64,000 bases of DNA from Pseudonocardia halophobica (GTDB taxonomy: Bacteria > Actinomycetota > Actinomycetes > Mycobacteriales > Pseudonocardiaceae): assembly GCF_027922425.1 (NCBI RefSeq), contig NZ_BSFQ01000003.1, positions 328,063-392,062 on the forward strand, read 5' to 3'. Numbering within the stretch: the stretch's first letter is position 1; each line of letters starts with the position of its first letter. Below the pieces are notes generated by a model. It was not told the DNA's origin, made no database searches, and saw nothing but the letters and a program-made list of their open reading frames with translations. Positions 51,576 through 63,618 of the stretch are shown here, in pieces. The translations under genes and the position numbers were made by a program.

Positions 51576-54500
51576 CTACCGCGCGAGACCCCGCAACTGC
51601 CGGGAGACGACGGAGAGCGTGGCCAGGTCGAGCTGCCCGGCGCCGGCGATCTCCTGCAGCGCCGCCCGCGCGCGGACGAGCCGGGATGCGTTCGCCCGCT
51701 CCCACTGCGCGATCGTCTCCGGCACCGGCGTGCCCGGTGCGGCCTCGCGCAGCGCGTCGAGGGTGATCGAGCGCAGCGACCCGTAGAGGTCGTCCCGCAG
51801 CGCGAGCCGGGCGAGCTGGTGCCAGCGGTCGCCGCGGGGCAGCGCACTGACCGAGGTCAGCGCCACGTCGACGCCGAGGTGGTCGCTGAGCGCGAAGTAC
51901 GTGCGCGCGACCTCCTCCGGGTCCCGCGGCTCGCCGTCGCGCTCGGACAGCTCGATCAGGTCGACGACGTCGAGCAACCCGAAGCCGTGCACCGCCGTCG
52001 CCGCGCGCCGGGCCAGCCGGTCGGGCACGCCCTCGTCGAGCAGCGCGGCGGTCCGGTTCTCCACGGCCTCCTTCTCCCGGCCCACGAGGAAGTCCGGGAG
52101 CCGGCGCCACAGCGTGCGCACCTGCCCGGCGAAGCGGGCGGCCTCGGCCCCGACGGCCAGGGGCTGGGGGCGGTTGGCGAGGAACCAGCGCGACGCCCTG
52201 TCCAGCAGCCGGCGGGACTCCAGGATCAGCCGGTCGGCGACCTCGACGGGCAGCCCGGCGGCGCGGATCTGCCGCCAGTGCGTCCGCAGCGCGTACACGC
52301 CGGTCACCACCGCGTAGGCGCGGACGGCGTCGGACGCGGCGGCGGCGGTCTCCTCGCCGATCCGGAACGCGAAGGTGATCCCGGCGCCGTCGACCATCTC
52401 GTTGACCAGCAGCGTGCAGAGGATCTCGCGGTGCAGCGGGTGGCGGCGGATCGCGTCGGGGAACCGCTCGCGCAGCGGGTGCGGGAAGTACTCCGGCAGC
52501 CGGGGCGCGAACGCGGCCCCCTCGAGCAGGTCGCTGTCGAGCAGCCGGCGGGTGAGGTCGAGCTTGACGTGCGCGAGCAGCGTCGACAGCTCCGGCCCGG
52601 TGAGGCCCTCCCCGGACCGTTCGAGGGCCTTGAACCCCGCCGGCGTGGGCAGCACCTCCAGGGCCCGGTCCAGCCCGGTGCGTTCCTCCAGGTCCGCGAT
52701 GACCCGGGAGTGCACGTTGGCCATCTCGCCGGAGTGCGACCGGGCGACGCCGAGGACGGCGTTCTGGTCGGTGTTGTCGGCCAGGACCAGCGAGGCGACC
52801 TCGTCGGTCATCTCGGCGAGCAGGGCGTTACGCCCCGGGCGGTCGAGCTCGCCGACGGTGACCAACCGGTCCAGCAGGATCTTGATGTTGACCTCGTGGT
52901 CGGAGCAGTCCACGCCGGCCGAGTTGTCGATCGCGTCGGTGTTGACCCGCCCGCCGTGGCGGGCGTACTCGATCCGGCCGCGCTGGGTCAGCCCGAGGTT
53001 GCCGCCCTCGCCGACGACCTTGACCCGCAGCTCCCGGCCGTCGACCCGGATGACGTCGTTGGCCTTGTCCCCGGCGTCGGCGTGCCCCTCGGTGGAGGCC
53101 TTGACGTAGGTGCCGATGCCGCCGTTCCACAGCAGGTCGGCCGGGGCGAGCAGGATCGCCCGGATCAGCTCGGGCGGGCTCAGCTTCACCACGTGCTCGG
53201 ACAGGCCCAGCGCCTCCCGCATCTCCGGGCCGACCGGCACCGCCTTGGCCGTGCGCGGCCAGACCCCGCCGCCGGGACTGATGGCGGAGCGGTCGTAGTC
53301 GTCCCACGAGCTGCGGGGCAGCGCGAACAGCCGGCTCCGCTCGGCGAACCCGCGAGCGGCATCCGGCGTCGGGTCGACGAACACGTGCCGGTGGTCGAAG
53401 GCCGCCACCAGCCGGATGTGCTCGGAGAGCAGCATCCCGTTGCCGAACACGTCGCCGGACATGTCCCCGACGCCGACGACCGTGAAGTCCTGGGTCTGGG
53501 TGTCGACCCCGAGCTCGGAGAAGTGCCGCTTGACGCTCTCCCAGGCGCCGCGGGCGGTGATGCCCATGGCCTTGTGGTCGTAGCCGACCGAGCCGCCGGA
53601 GGCGAACGCGTCACCGAGCCAGAAGTCGTAGCTCGCGGCGACCTCGTTGGCCACGTCGGAGAACCGGGCGGTGCCCTTGTCCGCGGCGACGACCAGGTAG
53701 GAGTCGTCGCCGTCGTGACGCACCACGTCCGGCGGCGGGACGGTCTCGCCCCGCACCAGATTGTCGGTGACGTCGAGCAGCCCGGAGATGAAGAGCCGGT
53801 AGCAGGCCTCGACCTCGGCCGGGTCCGGCCGGGCGGCGCGGACCACGAACCCGCCCTTGGCGCCGACGGGCACGATCACCGCGTTCTTCACCATCTGGGC
53901 CTTGACCAGGCCGAGGATCTCGGTGCGGAAGTCCTGCGGGCGGTCGGACCAGCGCAGCCCGCCGCGGGCGACCGGCCCGAACCGCAGGTGCACGCCCTCC
54001 ATCCGCGGCGAGTACACGAAGATCTCGAAGCGCGGCCGCGGCGCGGGCATGTCCGGCACCGCGGCCGGGTCGATCTTGAACGAGGTGAACGCGCGGTCGC
54101 GGAACCAGTTCGTGCGCAGCGTCGCGACGATCGTCGCCAGGAAGCCGCGCAGGATCCGGTCCGCGTCCAGGCCGGTGACCTGGTCGATCAGCGTGGTGAC
54201 CTCGGTCAGCGCCTCCTCGGTGACCTTCGACCGGTTCTCCTCGGCCGGGTCGAACCGGGCCCGGAACAGCTTCACCAGCCCGCGTGCGACGGCGGGCTGG
54301 GCCAGCAGCGTGTCCGCCATGTACTGCACCCCGAAGGTGCTCCCGACCTGCCGCGAGTAGCGGGCATAGGCACGCAACAGCGCCGCCTCCCGCCAGTGCA
54401 GACCGGCGTGCAGCACCAGCGCGGAGAACCGGTCCGCCTCGGCGTCGCCGCCCCAGGTCGCGCGGAAGGCGGCGCAGAAGTCCCGGTCCAGCGCGGCCTC

Positions 54501-56300
54501 GTCGCGGCCGGCGAGGTCGGTGTCGGCGAAGTCGGCGGGGTCGAGGCGCAGCCCGAAGTCGTAGAGCCAGCAGCGGCGGCCGTCGGGCCGGACGAACTCC
54601 GACGGGTGCTCGTCGACGACCTCCACGCCCAGGTGCTGCAGTACCGGCAGGATCCGGGTCAGCGACACCGGCGCGTCCAGGTAGATCGCCAGCCGGCGCT
54701 CGCCGTTCTCGTGGTGGAGCCGGACGTCGAACCCGCCCTCCGGCAGCGCCAGGATCCGCTTCAGGTCCTCCACCGCGCGCTCGGGCCGGACGCCCGCCTT
54801 GTAGGAGTCCGGGACGCCGGCGAGCAGGCCGGGCACCGTGGCCGTCGCCGCCGGAGCGCCGAGCCGGTCGACGAGCCGGTCGTCCCAGGTCCGGACGGCC
54901 TCCGTGAGGGCGTCGGTGAGCTCCTGCGCGTCCGGGTCGACCGGCGCCTGCGCGGCGTCGGTCTGCACCATGAAGTGCACCTGCGCGTAGGGGGCCTCGG
55001 TGACACGCGCGGTGTAGTCGACGGTGCTGCCGCGCAGCCGGTCTCGCAGGACCTCGGCCATCGCCAGCCGGCTCGTCGTGGTGTACCGGTCGCGCGGCAC
55101 GTAGACCAGGCACGAGACGAACCGGTGGTGCGGGTCCCGGCGCAGGAACACCCGCACGGCGCGACGGCCCGCCAGCCCCAGGACGCCGACCCCGACGTCG
55201 TGCAGGTACTCCGTCGTCGCGCTGAACAGCTCCTCGCGCGGCAGTCCGGAGATCACCTCGAGCATCTGCTGCCCCGAGTACGACTCCTGCGGGAAGCCCG
55301 CCCTCCGGATCGCCCGGCGCACCCGCCGCGCGATGACCGGGATGTCGAGCACGCTCTCGTACATTCCCGGGACCGTGAGCATGCCGAGGAAACGGTGCTC
55401 GCCGGTGGGCGCGCCGTGCTGGTCGAAGGTGCGCAGGCCCACGTAGTACGGGTGCGCAGGGCGCAGCACCCGGCTGCGCACGCCGGCGCGGGTGAGGATC
55501 AGCAGCTCCTCGGCCCGGTCCGCCCCGCCGCCGTCCGGGACGAACGCACCGTTGTCGAGCGTGTCCCGGCGCAGGACACCCAGGCCCGACGCGAGCTCGG
55601 GCCGCAGCCGCTCGCCGTCGATCCGGTAGTGGCGGTAGCCGAGGAAGGTGAAGTGGCCGTCGGCGAGCCAGCGGAGGAACTGGGCGGTCTCGTGGCGCTC
55701 GGAGCCGCGGTCGGTGCGGACCCCGCGGGGCACGAGTTCCTCGGCGAGCAGCTCGTCGGCGAGGGTGCGGATCCGGCGTTCCATCCGGTCGCCGTCCTCG
55801 ACGGTCTCGCGGACGTCGTGCAACGCGTCGCGCAGCTCCTCGGTGAGGGCGGCGGGATCGACGGCGGCGTTCAGGTCCAGGCGGATCCAGGACTCGGCGA
55901 ACGTGCCGCGGGGCGGGTCCGCGGGGTCGGCGTCGGGCAGGACCTCCTGCAGCTGCCCCGCCACGTCCCGCCGCACGACGACGATCGGGTGCAGCAACCG
56001 CCGCATCTCCGCCCCGGCGCGCGACACCGCGACCAGGGTCGAGCCGACGAGGTAGGGCATGTCGTCGGTGACGATCCGGACGGCCGTCCCCTCGACCTGG
56101 ACGAGCGGCTCGCCGACCAGGCGGCGGGCGGCCAGCGACAGCTGCTCGGCCGCGACCTCGGCGAGCCGGGGCAGCTCCGGGCTGTCGGCGTGGGCGGGCG
56201 CCCCGTCCGCGGGCGCGTGCCGGGCGTAGAGGGCGGTCAGGCCCTCCAGATCCGCGTCGGCCGGCTCCGCGGCGGTGGTGTGCTCACGGGTCCGGCTCAT
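51576..56300 (-). CDS. gdh: NAD-specific glutamate dehydrogenase, large (L_180) type
   Basis: 1574 residues, slightly shorter than the Rv2476c type. It oxidises glutamate to 2-oxoglutarate and ammonia with NAD+. A roughly 700-residue N-terminal region carries ACT-like regulatory segments; the catalytic core begins around FEIFVYSPRMEGVHLRFGPVARGGLRWSDR and includes VIVPVGAKGGFVVRAARPD, GVGDMSGDVFGNGMLLSEHIRLVAAFDHRHVFVDPTPD and VKVVGEGGNLGLTQRGRIEYARHGGRVNTDAIDNSAGVDCSDHEVNIKI (NAD site). In mycobacteria it is inhibited by the FHA protein GarA; no garA is in view. ATG 56300 has GGAG 9 nt upstream. Confidence 0.97.
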   Translation of the reverse strand: MSRTREHTTAAEPADADLEGLTALYARHAPADGAPAHADSPELPRLAEVAAEQLSLAARRLVGEPLVQVEGTAVRIVTDDMPYLVGSTLVAVSRAGAEMRRLLHPIVVVRRDVAGQLQEVLPDADPADPPRGTFAESWIRLDLNAAVDPAALTEELRDALHDVRETVEDGDRMERRIRTLADELLAEELVPRGVRTDRGSERHETAQFLRWLADGHFTFLGYRHYRIDGERLRPELASGLGVLRRDTLDNGAFVPDGGGADRAEELLILTRAGVRSRVLRPAHPYYVGLRTFDQHGAPTGEHRFLGMLTVPGMYESVLDIPVIARRVRRAIRRAGFPQESYSGQQMLEVISGLPREELFSATTEYLHDVGVGVLGLAGRRAVRVFLRRDPHHRFVSCLVYVPRDRYTTTSRLAMAEVLRDRLRGSTVDYTARVTEAPYAQVHFMVQTDAAQAPVDPDAQELTDALTEAVRTWDDRLVDRLGAPAATATVPGLLAGVPDSYKAGVRPERAVEDLKRILALPEGGFDVRLHHENGERRLAIYLDAPVSLTRILPVLQHLGVEVVDEHPSEFVRPDGRRCWLYDFGLRLDPADFADTDLAGRDEAALDRDFCAAFRATWGGDAEADRFSALVLHAGLHWREAALLRAYARYSRQVGSTFGVQYMADTLLAQPAVARGLVKLFRARFDPAEENRSKVTEEALTEVTTLIDQVTGLDADRILRGFLATIVATLRTNWFRDRAFTSFKIDPAAVPDMPAPRPRFEIFVYSPRMEGVHLRFGPVARGGLRWSDRPQDFRTEILGLVKAQMVKNAVIVPVGAKGGFVVRAARPDPAEVEACYRLFISGLLDVTDNLVRGETVPPPDVVRHDGDDSYLVVAADKGTARFSDVANEVAASYDFWLGDAFASGGSVGYDHKAMGITARGAWESVKRHFSELGVDTQTQDFTVVGVGDMSGDVFGNGMLLSEHIRLVAAFDHRHVFVDPTPDAARGFAERSRLFALPRSSWDDYDRSAISPGGGVWPRTAKAVPVGPEMREALGLSEHVVKLSPPELIRAILLAPADLLWNGGIGTYVKASTEGHADAGDKANDVIRVDGRELRVKVVGEGGNLGLTQRGRIEYARHGGRVNTDAIDNSAGVDCSDHEVNIKILLDRLVTVGELDRPGRNALLAEMTDEVASLVLADNTDQNAVLGVARSHSGEMANVHSRVIADLEERTGLDRALEVLPTPAGFKALERSGEGLTGPELSTLLAHVKLDLTRRLLDSDLLEGAAFAPRLPEYFPHPLRERFPDAIRRHPLHREILCTLLVNEMVDGAGITFAFRIGEETAAAASDAVRAYAVVTGVYALRTHWRQIRAAGLPVEVADRLILESRRLLDRASRWFLANRPQPLAVGAEAARFAGQVRTLWRRLPDFLVGREKEAVENRTAALLDEGVPDRLARRAATAVHGFGLLDVVDLIELSERDGEPRDPEEVARTYFALSDHLGVDVALTSVSALPRGDRWHQLARLALRDDLYGSLRSITLDALREAAPGTPVPETIAQWERANASRLVRARAALQEIAGAGQLDLATLSVVSRQLRGLAR

Positions 56301-56554
56301 TCTCGGCGACTCCGGGTCTTGCGAGGGTTGCTCGGGGCGGCGTCCACCCTAGCCCCCGATCGGCTGATCGCGGCGCCGGCCCGAGCGCGATCCGGTCACC
56401 CAGGGGAAGCGCCTGGTGGCGGTGGGTGGCAACGGTCGTCCCCGTTCGCTCCACCGCGGCCGGCCGCCGTTGCCGGCCGTCCTGTCGGCCCGGGCGGTGT
56501 CGGCCCCGGGCGGACCAGCTCGATGTGGAGGCCGTCAGAGTCCGTCAGAGTCCG

Positions 56555-59500
56555 TCAGAGGCCGCGGTACGCCGCCATCGCGCCGGCGAGGAGGTCCCCG
56601 AGGCCCAGGGACTCGGTGGGCGTCTCCTTCGCCGCCGCACCACCCGGTTCGGCGGCGCCGCCGGACTCGGTCGCAGCGTCGGCGTTCGTCGCGGAGTCGG
56701 TCGCCGCGGCACCGGGGTCACCGGTGCCGTCAGTCCGGTGGTCGGCCTGGCCGGCCGGACGATCGTCCCGTCGCGCCGGCGTCGCCGAGGCTCCGGGCGA
56801 TCCGGTGCCGGCGGCAGCTGCCGGTGGCGTCGAGGCGGCGGAAGGTGCCGCGGTGGGCGCCGTCGAGCCGGCCGGGTCGCCCTCGTCGTCCGCCGTGCCC
56901 TCGGCGCCGGCGGATCCGGCTGCTCGCCGGTGCCGACGGCCGCCGCTCCCGGGGCGGACCGCCAGGTCCTCCATCCGGAACGCAGCCGCACTCGTGCGCC
57001 CGCTCGACGACCGCCCCCCGGGCGGCGGCTCCAGGTCCTGGATGAGCTGTACCCCGGTGACGCCGTCCGTCCCGTGCACGGTGCCCCGCAACCGCGCGCC
57101 CCGGAGCTCCGCCCCGCCGTCGACGCTCGTGGCCAGATCCCGCATCACCGGGTGCAGCCACGCCGCGGTCTCGCTCCGGTCACGCCCCGGCAGGTCGACG
57201 CGCAGGGTGCTGGGGTCCTCGCTCCGCACGCGACCGCGGCTCGGGAGGTGCACCCGCATCCGGTCGGTGAGCCCCCGTAGCACCCGCTCGGCGTCCGGCG
57301 ACCCGATCCGCCGGTCCCCGTCCACGAGGTCGAGCACCACGGACGTGCCCACCGCATCACTGTCGCTCTCGGTGGGCTCGCTCCGATCGACAGGCAGGGC
57401 CCCCGACAGCGCGTCCGGCTTGCCCCACACGCGGTCCAGTTCCGCGATCGCCGAGCGCAACCAGTCGTCCGCCGCCTGCGCCGCGGCCGACGGCTCGACC
57501 CCCGCCGGCGCCGGCTCACCCGCCCGCGCCGACGTCCCGTCGAGTGCCGACAGCCCGCCGTCCCCCGGCGTGCCCGTGCTCACCACGTCCTGAGGTCCGG
57601 ACACTCCGGCACGCCCCAGCTCGTCCCCCCGGGTCCGCTCGGCACCGCTCGCCTCGCTCGACTCACCCGCCCGCCCCGACTCACGCCCTCGGCCCGACTC
57701 ACCTCCGCGCCCCGACACAGCTTCGCGCCCGGACTCGGCTCCCTGGCTCGGCGCAGTGCCGCGACCCGGCTCAGGTCCACGGCCCCACACCCCTTCGCGG
57801 CCCGGCTCACCTCCGCGCCACGGCTCGGTCGCCCGGCCAGGCTCAGTCGCGCGAACGTTGTCGTCCGCGCGACCCAAGTCCTCGACGCTGCTCAGCTCGT
57901 CGGCCCGACCCAGGTCATCGCCGCGACCGAGCGCATCGGCGCGGCCCAGCTCATCGGCCCGAGTACGGCGCGCGCCGGCCCGGCCCGGCTCGCTCGCACC
58001 GCCCAGCGCACCGAGGCTCGCCTCCGCGGCGCCGCGCCGCTCGGCAACCGGCTCGCCGTGTCGTGCCGGCGCGGTCGACGCCGTGCGCTCGGACTGTGCC
58101 TCGGCAGCCTCGCGCGCCCGGCGCCGAGCAGCGCGGCCTCCACCCTCCGAAGCAGCTAGCAGGTCCGCCACCAGACGCGCGGCAGGCTGCCCCTCCGCGG
58201 AGAGCCGGTCGGCCGAGCGACGCGACCGGGACCGCTCGCCCTCGGCCGCCCGCGCCCCACGGACCTCACTGCGCAGCACGTCCTCGACCTGCGCACGAGA
58301 CCTGGCCGAGCGCTCAGCACTCTGCGCCTCGGTTCCCGCGCTCGACTCCCGGGCGCCCTCGTGACCGGGACGCTCAACCTCGCTCGGGCCGGCGGCTGCG
58401 GGGCCACGTCTGGCCCCCTCCACACTTCCGTTGGAGAGTTCGTCGCTGATCCGGCCAGGACGTCCAGCCGAGTCGCCCCGCTCGTCACCCGCCTCGCCCC
58501 GCGGCTGCGAATCGTCGCCTTCCCGGCGCAGCCCCGCGGTCGTCCGCGCAACGCCCTCATCCGACCCGGGGCTGACACCACTGCGATCGTCGACAACGCC
58601 GGGCAGGTCGTCGTGATCGGACCGCAGACGGGGCCAGGAACGGGGCCGTCCGTCGTCGCTCCACTGACCCGAGGCCCGCAGCTCCGAGATCAACGCGTCC
58701 CCGAGCAGTGACCCGTAGGACGCCGTCCGCCGCTGGTCCGCGTCGTCGATCGGGACCGCGGTCGCCATGGTCCGCGGACCAGTCTTCGCGGGTGGCTCGT
58801 GTGCGCGCTCGGACTCACCCTCGGCGTCGGTCGACGTGCTCGGCGAGTCGACCGAGCCGCCGAACAGCGCACTCCATCCGCTGTCGCTGCGGCCACGGCC
58901 CGGCGCCGGTTCTCGGACCCGGCCGTTCGTGGCCGTCGCCGGGTCGTCGCGGAGCACCGACCCCCGCCCGTCGTCCTGCGAGCTGCGCCTTGCGCTCGTC
59001 GCGCCGGCGCCATCGGTCGGGCGTTCGTCCGGGCTCGTGGGCGCCTCGCCCTCGCCCCGCCGCACATCCCGACGGCCGTGCACGGTCTCCTGCTCGTCAC
59101 GGCGTCCGACGCCGGCAATCGGGAGGAGGTCCTCGGCACCGCCCCGGCTCGCGCGACCGGAGGCCGGGAACAGACCTTCGGCAGGGCCACCACGGCTCGC
59201 GCCGGCAGAGTTGCCGCCTCCGCGCCGACCAGTACCCGTAACGACATCCTCGCGGCCACGACCCACGGCCGCGGAGTCGCCTTCGCTGCGCCGACGACCG
59301 GGCTCCGACAGGGCGCCTTCGGGGCGGGCGCCCCGAGCCGAGTCTGCGGAGTCGTTCCCCTCGCCGCGCCTGCGGCCGACGGTCGGGGCCACCCCCTCGT
59401 CGAGATCACCCGGCCCCGAGCCTGCGGAGCCGACCCCTGCACCTCGGGTGCGATCGGAGGCCGACGCTGCGCCGCCGGCGGTCTCCGCGCGCTGCCCGCC

Positions 59501-61126
59501 GCGAATCGCCTCGAGGGTTGCGGCCGGACCGGCGTCGTTGCGCCGCCTGGCGCCATGGTCACCGGACCGCACAACGCTGCGCGTGCCCGGGTCGCCGATC
59601 TTGGCGCGGTCGGCGTCGGTCCGCCCGGTGCCGACGGTCAGCTCGGCACCGCCGTCGTCCTTCCGCCGCCGCCCGGCCGTCACCTCGAGCTCGTCGGCGA
59701 CCTCGTCCACTGCGCGGCGCCGACGGCCGCCGCCCTCGGCGGCCGTCGTCTCGCGACGGTGCACCGCGGATCGCGGCTCGGCCAACGGATCAGCGATCGA
59801 GCTGCTCCACGCGGCCGGCAGGATCCCTGCGTCGAGTCCGCCCAGCAGGGCGTCGATCGCGCTCGTCGGTCCCGTGACGCTCGCGGCCGGGTGCGCAGGA
59901 GACGTCCCGTTCCGCGTTCCGCTTCCGGGCAGGGTGCCGGGGGACGCGCCGGTACCCGTTTCCGTGGCACGGGAACGACCGGGCGTGCCGGCACCATTGG
60001 CGTCGGCCCGGCCGTCGGCACGCGGAGCGCTGCCACCTGCAGCGGACCCGACGACGTCGCGGCGCCCTCGATCGGGAGTGCTGTCGCCGATCAGCCGATC
60101 GGCAACAGCGGCGACCAGCTCGCGGAACCGCCGCCCGCGCTCCGCGTCGCGATGCTCCGCCTCGAGCCCGGCCCGCGTCGCGGCCAGGGCGACGTCCAGC
60201 CGGCCCTGCTTCTCGACGAGGTCGCCGAGCGCGATGCGGCACGCACCCTCGAGCCCGGGGCTGTCGGCGGCGGCCGCGTACTGGGCGGCCTCGGCCAACG
60301 CCCGCTCGGCCGCGGCGCCGTCGTCGGCCGTCGCTTGCGCGACGACGAGCCGGAGCTGCGCGGCCTGCCGCGTCGCCTTCGTTCCCGCGCGTCCGGCCAC
60401 CGCATCCGCCAGCGCGCGTGCCTCCGTGCGACGTCCGGCCTCGAGCAGGGCGCCGAGCCGCTGCGCCGTGAGCGCGTCGACCAGATGGGGTGACACCGGA
60501 CCGGGGGTCTCTGCGTCGCCGGCTCCGAGGACGCGCAGCCCTTCGGCGGCGGCGTCGACGGCCTCGTCCGGTCGCCCGCCCTCCCGTGCGGCCGACGCCC
60601 GCGCGAGCGCGACGGCAGCCGCGTAGGCGGGGCCGGGCAACAGACGTGCGGCCTCCGCCCGAGCGTCGTCGAGGAGGCCGCTCACCTCGCCCGACTGGTC
60701 ACCGGTCCCACAGCGCGCCAGGACCAGCCGAGCGTCGAACCGGGACTCCGGCGACTCGTCGGCACGTGTCAGGACAACCTGTGCGAGCCGCCGGGCGAGG
60801 GCGACATCGCCGTTGTCCCGGCACGCCAAGGCGACCTCGACCAGCAGACGCAGGGCCGCCGTGTCCGCAGGATCGACGTCCACCCCTTCCAGCGCCGCGA
60901 GCGCCTCGACGACGGCCGAGCGGCCGTCGCCCACCGCCGCGATCCCGTGCACCCGCCACCCGAGGGCGGCGAGCCACAGGGCCGGGTCGCCGGACCGCGC
61001 CGCATCGGCGACGTGCCCGGCGAGATCGGCCGTGAGATCCGGCCTGCTCCACCGCAGCGACGAGGCGACACCGACCATCGCCGCCCCGGAGATCTGGTCC
61101 CCGTCGTGCCGGACCACTTCGGACAT
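56555..61126 (-). CDS. Giant three-part protein: TPR-like N-terminus, long disordered middle, small alpha/beta C-terminal domain
   Basis: 1523 residues, function unknown. Residues 1-355 are all-helical with repeated Ala/Leu/Arg helices resembling degenerate TPRs (DGRSAVVEALAALEGVDVDPADTAALRLLVEVALACR, then GLLDDARAEAARLLPGPAYAAAVALARASAAREGGRPDEA). About 860 residues (356-1215) are Arg/Gly/Glu/Ser-rich and disordered, including imperfect GRADEL-like hexapeptide repeats. Residues about 1217-1360 look folded (DDWLRSAIAELDRVWGKPDAL, then TSVVLDLVDGDRRIGSPDAERVLRGL, LRVDLPGRDRSETAAWLHPVMRDL), with faint resemblance to a degenerate GGDEF-like cyclase domain. A short helix LGLGDLLAGAMAAYRGL closes the chain. 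ATG 61126 has GGGAGGG. It is inserted between gdh and the EttA gene. Confidence 0.75.
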   Translation of the reverse strand: MSEVVRHDGDQISGAAMVGVASSLRWSRPDLTADLAGHVADAARSGDPALWLAALGWRVHGIAAVGDGRSAVVEALAALEGVDVDPADTAALRLLVEVALACRDNGDVALARRLAQVVLTRADESPESRFDARLVLARCGTGDQSGEVSGLLDDARAEAARLLPGPAYAAAVALARASAAREGGRPDEAVDAAAEGLRVLGAGDAETPGPVSPHLVDALTAQRLGALLEAGRRTEARALADAVAGRAGTKATRQAAQLRLVVAQATADDGAAAERALAEAAQYAAAADSPGLEGACRIALGDLVEKQGRLDVALAATRAGLEAEHRDAERGRRFRELVAAVADRLIGDSTPDRGRRDVVGSAAGGSAPRADGRADANGAGTPGRSRATETGTGASPGTLPGSGTRNGTSPAHPAASVTGPTSAIDALLGGLDAGILPAAWSSSIADPLAEPRSAVHRRETTAAEGGGRRRRAVDEVADELEVTAGRRRKDDGGAELTVGTGRTDADRAKIGDPGTRSVVRSGDHGARRRNDAGPAATLEAIRGGQRAETAGGAASASDRTRGAGVGSAGSGPGDLDEGVAPTVGRRRGEGNDSADSARGARPEGALSEPGRRRSEGDSAAVGRGREDVVTGTGRRGGGNSAGASRGGPAEGLFPASGRASRGGAEDLLPIAGVGRRDEQETVHGRRDVRRGEGEAPTSPDERPTDGAGATSARRSSQDDGRGSVLRDDPATATNGRVREPAPGRGRSDSGWSALFGGSVDSPSTSTDAEGESERAHEPPAKTGPRTMATAVPIDDADQRRTASYGSLLGDALISELRASGQWSDDGRPRSWPRLRSDHDDLPGVVDDRSGVSPGSDEGVARTTAGLRREGDDSQPRGEAGDERGDSAGRPGRISDELSNGSVEGARRGPAAAGPSEVERPGHEGARESSAGTEAQSAERSARSRAQVEDVLRSEVRGARAAEGERSRSRRSADRLSAEGQPAARLVADLLAASEGGGRAARRRAREAAEAQSERTASTAPARHGEPVAERRGAAEASLGALGGASEPGRAGARRTRADELGRADALGRGDDLGRADELSSVEDLGRADDNVRATEPGRATEPWRGGEPGREGVWGRGPEPGRGTAPSQGAESGREAVSGRGGESGRGRESGRAGESSEASGAERTRGDELGRAGVSGPQDVVSTGTPGDGGLSALDGTSARAGEPAPAGVEPSAAAQAADDWLRSAIAELDRVWGKPDALSGALPVDRSEPTESDSDAVGTSVVLDLVDGDRRIGSPDAERVLRGLTDRMRVHLPSRGRVRSEDPSTLRVDLPGRDRSETAAWLHPVMRDLATSVDGGAELRGARLRGTVHGTDGVTGVQLIQDLEPPPGGRSSSGRTSAAAFRMEDLAVRPGSGGRRHRRAAGSAGAEGTADDEGDPAGSTAPTAAPSAASTPPAAAAGTGSPGASATPARRDDRPAGQADHRTDGTGDPGAAATDSATNADAATESGGAAEPGGAAAKETPTESLGLGDLLAGAMAAYRGL

Positions 61127-61205
61127 GCACCCTCCCGTGCACCCCGACTCCGGGGTCGCTCCCGCTGCCGCTCCGTGCCCTCAGGCCGCCGGAGAGTGAT
61201 AGCTC

Positions 61206-62882
<1,677 letters not shown>

Positions 62883-62907
62883 GCCCACGATGGTAGTTCC
62901 GCCCGGG

Positions 62908-63423
62908 TCAGGCCCTCGCGGCCGGTACGACCTCGGCCACCTGTCCGAGCCGCTCCTCCTCCGGTGCGGAGCGCGGACCGATCGGCACACCCTCCTGGGC
63001 AGCACCTTCGTCGCCCGGCACCGGCGTGCCGGCCTCCTCCACCAGGCTGCCGTCGGCGGTCCGTCGCACCCTGGTGACAGCGGCCATCGCCGTGTTGAGG
63101 TCGGGCCCGACGGCGTCGGCGACGAGGGTGACCGCGGTGCGGGTGCGCCCCTCCTGCTCGTAGTCCCGCACGTACAGCCGGCCGTGCGCGATCACCGGGT
63201 CGCCCTTCACGAACGACCCCTGCACGTTGCGGCCCAGGTGCTTGCGCCAGATGTCGACGGACACGTAGGAGGTCGACGACTCCTTCCACTGCCCGGTCGT
63301 GCGGTCCAGGTACCCGTGGTTGCAAGCCATTCGGAAGGAGACGACCTCGCGGCCGCCACCCAGGTCCCGCGTGACAGGCGCATTCGTCAGGCGGCCCACC
63401 ACGGTCGTCAGGATCTCGGTCAT
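62908..63423 (-). CDS. Single-stranded DNA-binding protein paralogue
   Basis: 171 residues. OB-fold of the SSB family: TTVVGRLTNAPVTRDLGGGREVVSFRMACNHGYLDRTTGQWKESSTSYVSVDIWRKHLGRNVQGSFVKGDPVIAHGRLYVRDYEQEGRTRTAVTLVADAVGPDL. The C-terminus ends PAARA and lacks the acidic D-D-I-P-F tip of the replicative SSB, so it is the second, SsbB-like form seen as Rv2478c in mycobacteria. ATG 63423 has GAGGAG 7 nt upstream. EttA follows 25 bp downstream, probably in one operon. Confidence 0.92.
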   Translation of the reverse strand: MTEILTTVVGRLTNAPVTRDLGGGREVVSFRMACNHGYLDRTTGQWKESSTSYVSVDIWRKHLGRNVQGSFVKGDPVIAHGRLYVRDYEQEGRTRTAVTLVADAVGPDLNTAMAAVTRVRRTADGSLVEEAGTPVPGDEGAAQEGVPIGPRSAPEEERLGQVAEVVPAARA

Positions 63424-63618
63424 CTTCTCGCTCCTCGTATCGGTCTCATCCGGTGCACCAAGCATCGGCCGAGGACGGGAGCTCGGCGGTACGAATGTCG
63501 ATCCTGTGGACACGCGGACCCGGGTGGGGAAAGATCGACGTCTCCCGACACGGCGAGGCGAAAAATTGTCGGTGGAGCTTGGTAGCCGCTTCCGCCGCAC
63601 TCTGAGCCGAGAACGCGA

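Noticed and set aside
51819..57593. A 1924-codon open frame antisense to gdh and the giant gene
   Set aside because: The product is compositionally biased (Val/Arg/Gly/Asp/Gln) with no domain, while the opposite strand encodes a complete NAD-GDH.
56555..61126. Idea that the giant protein is itself only an open-frame artefact
   Set aside because: The N-terminal helical part and C-terminal alpha/beta part look like real protein, it has a GGGAGGG ribosome-binding site, and no alternative gene fills 4.6 kb. Confidence is kept moderate because of the long biased middle.
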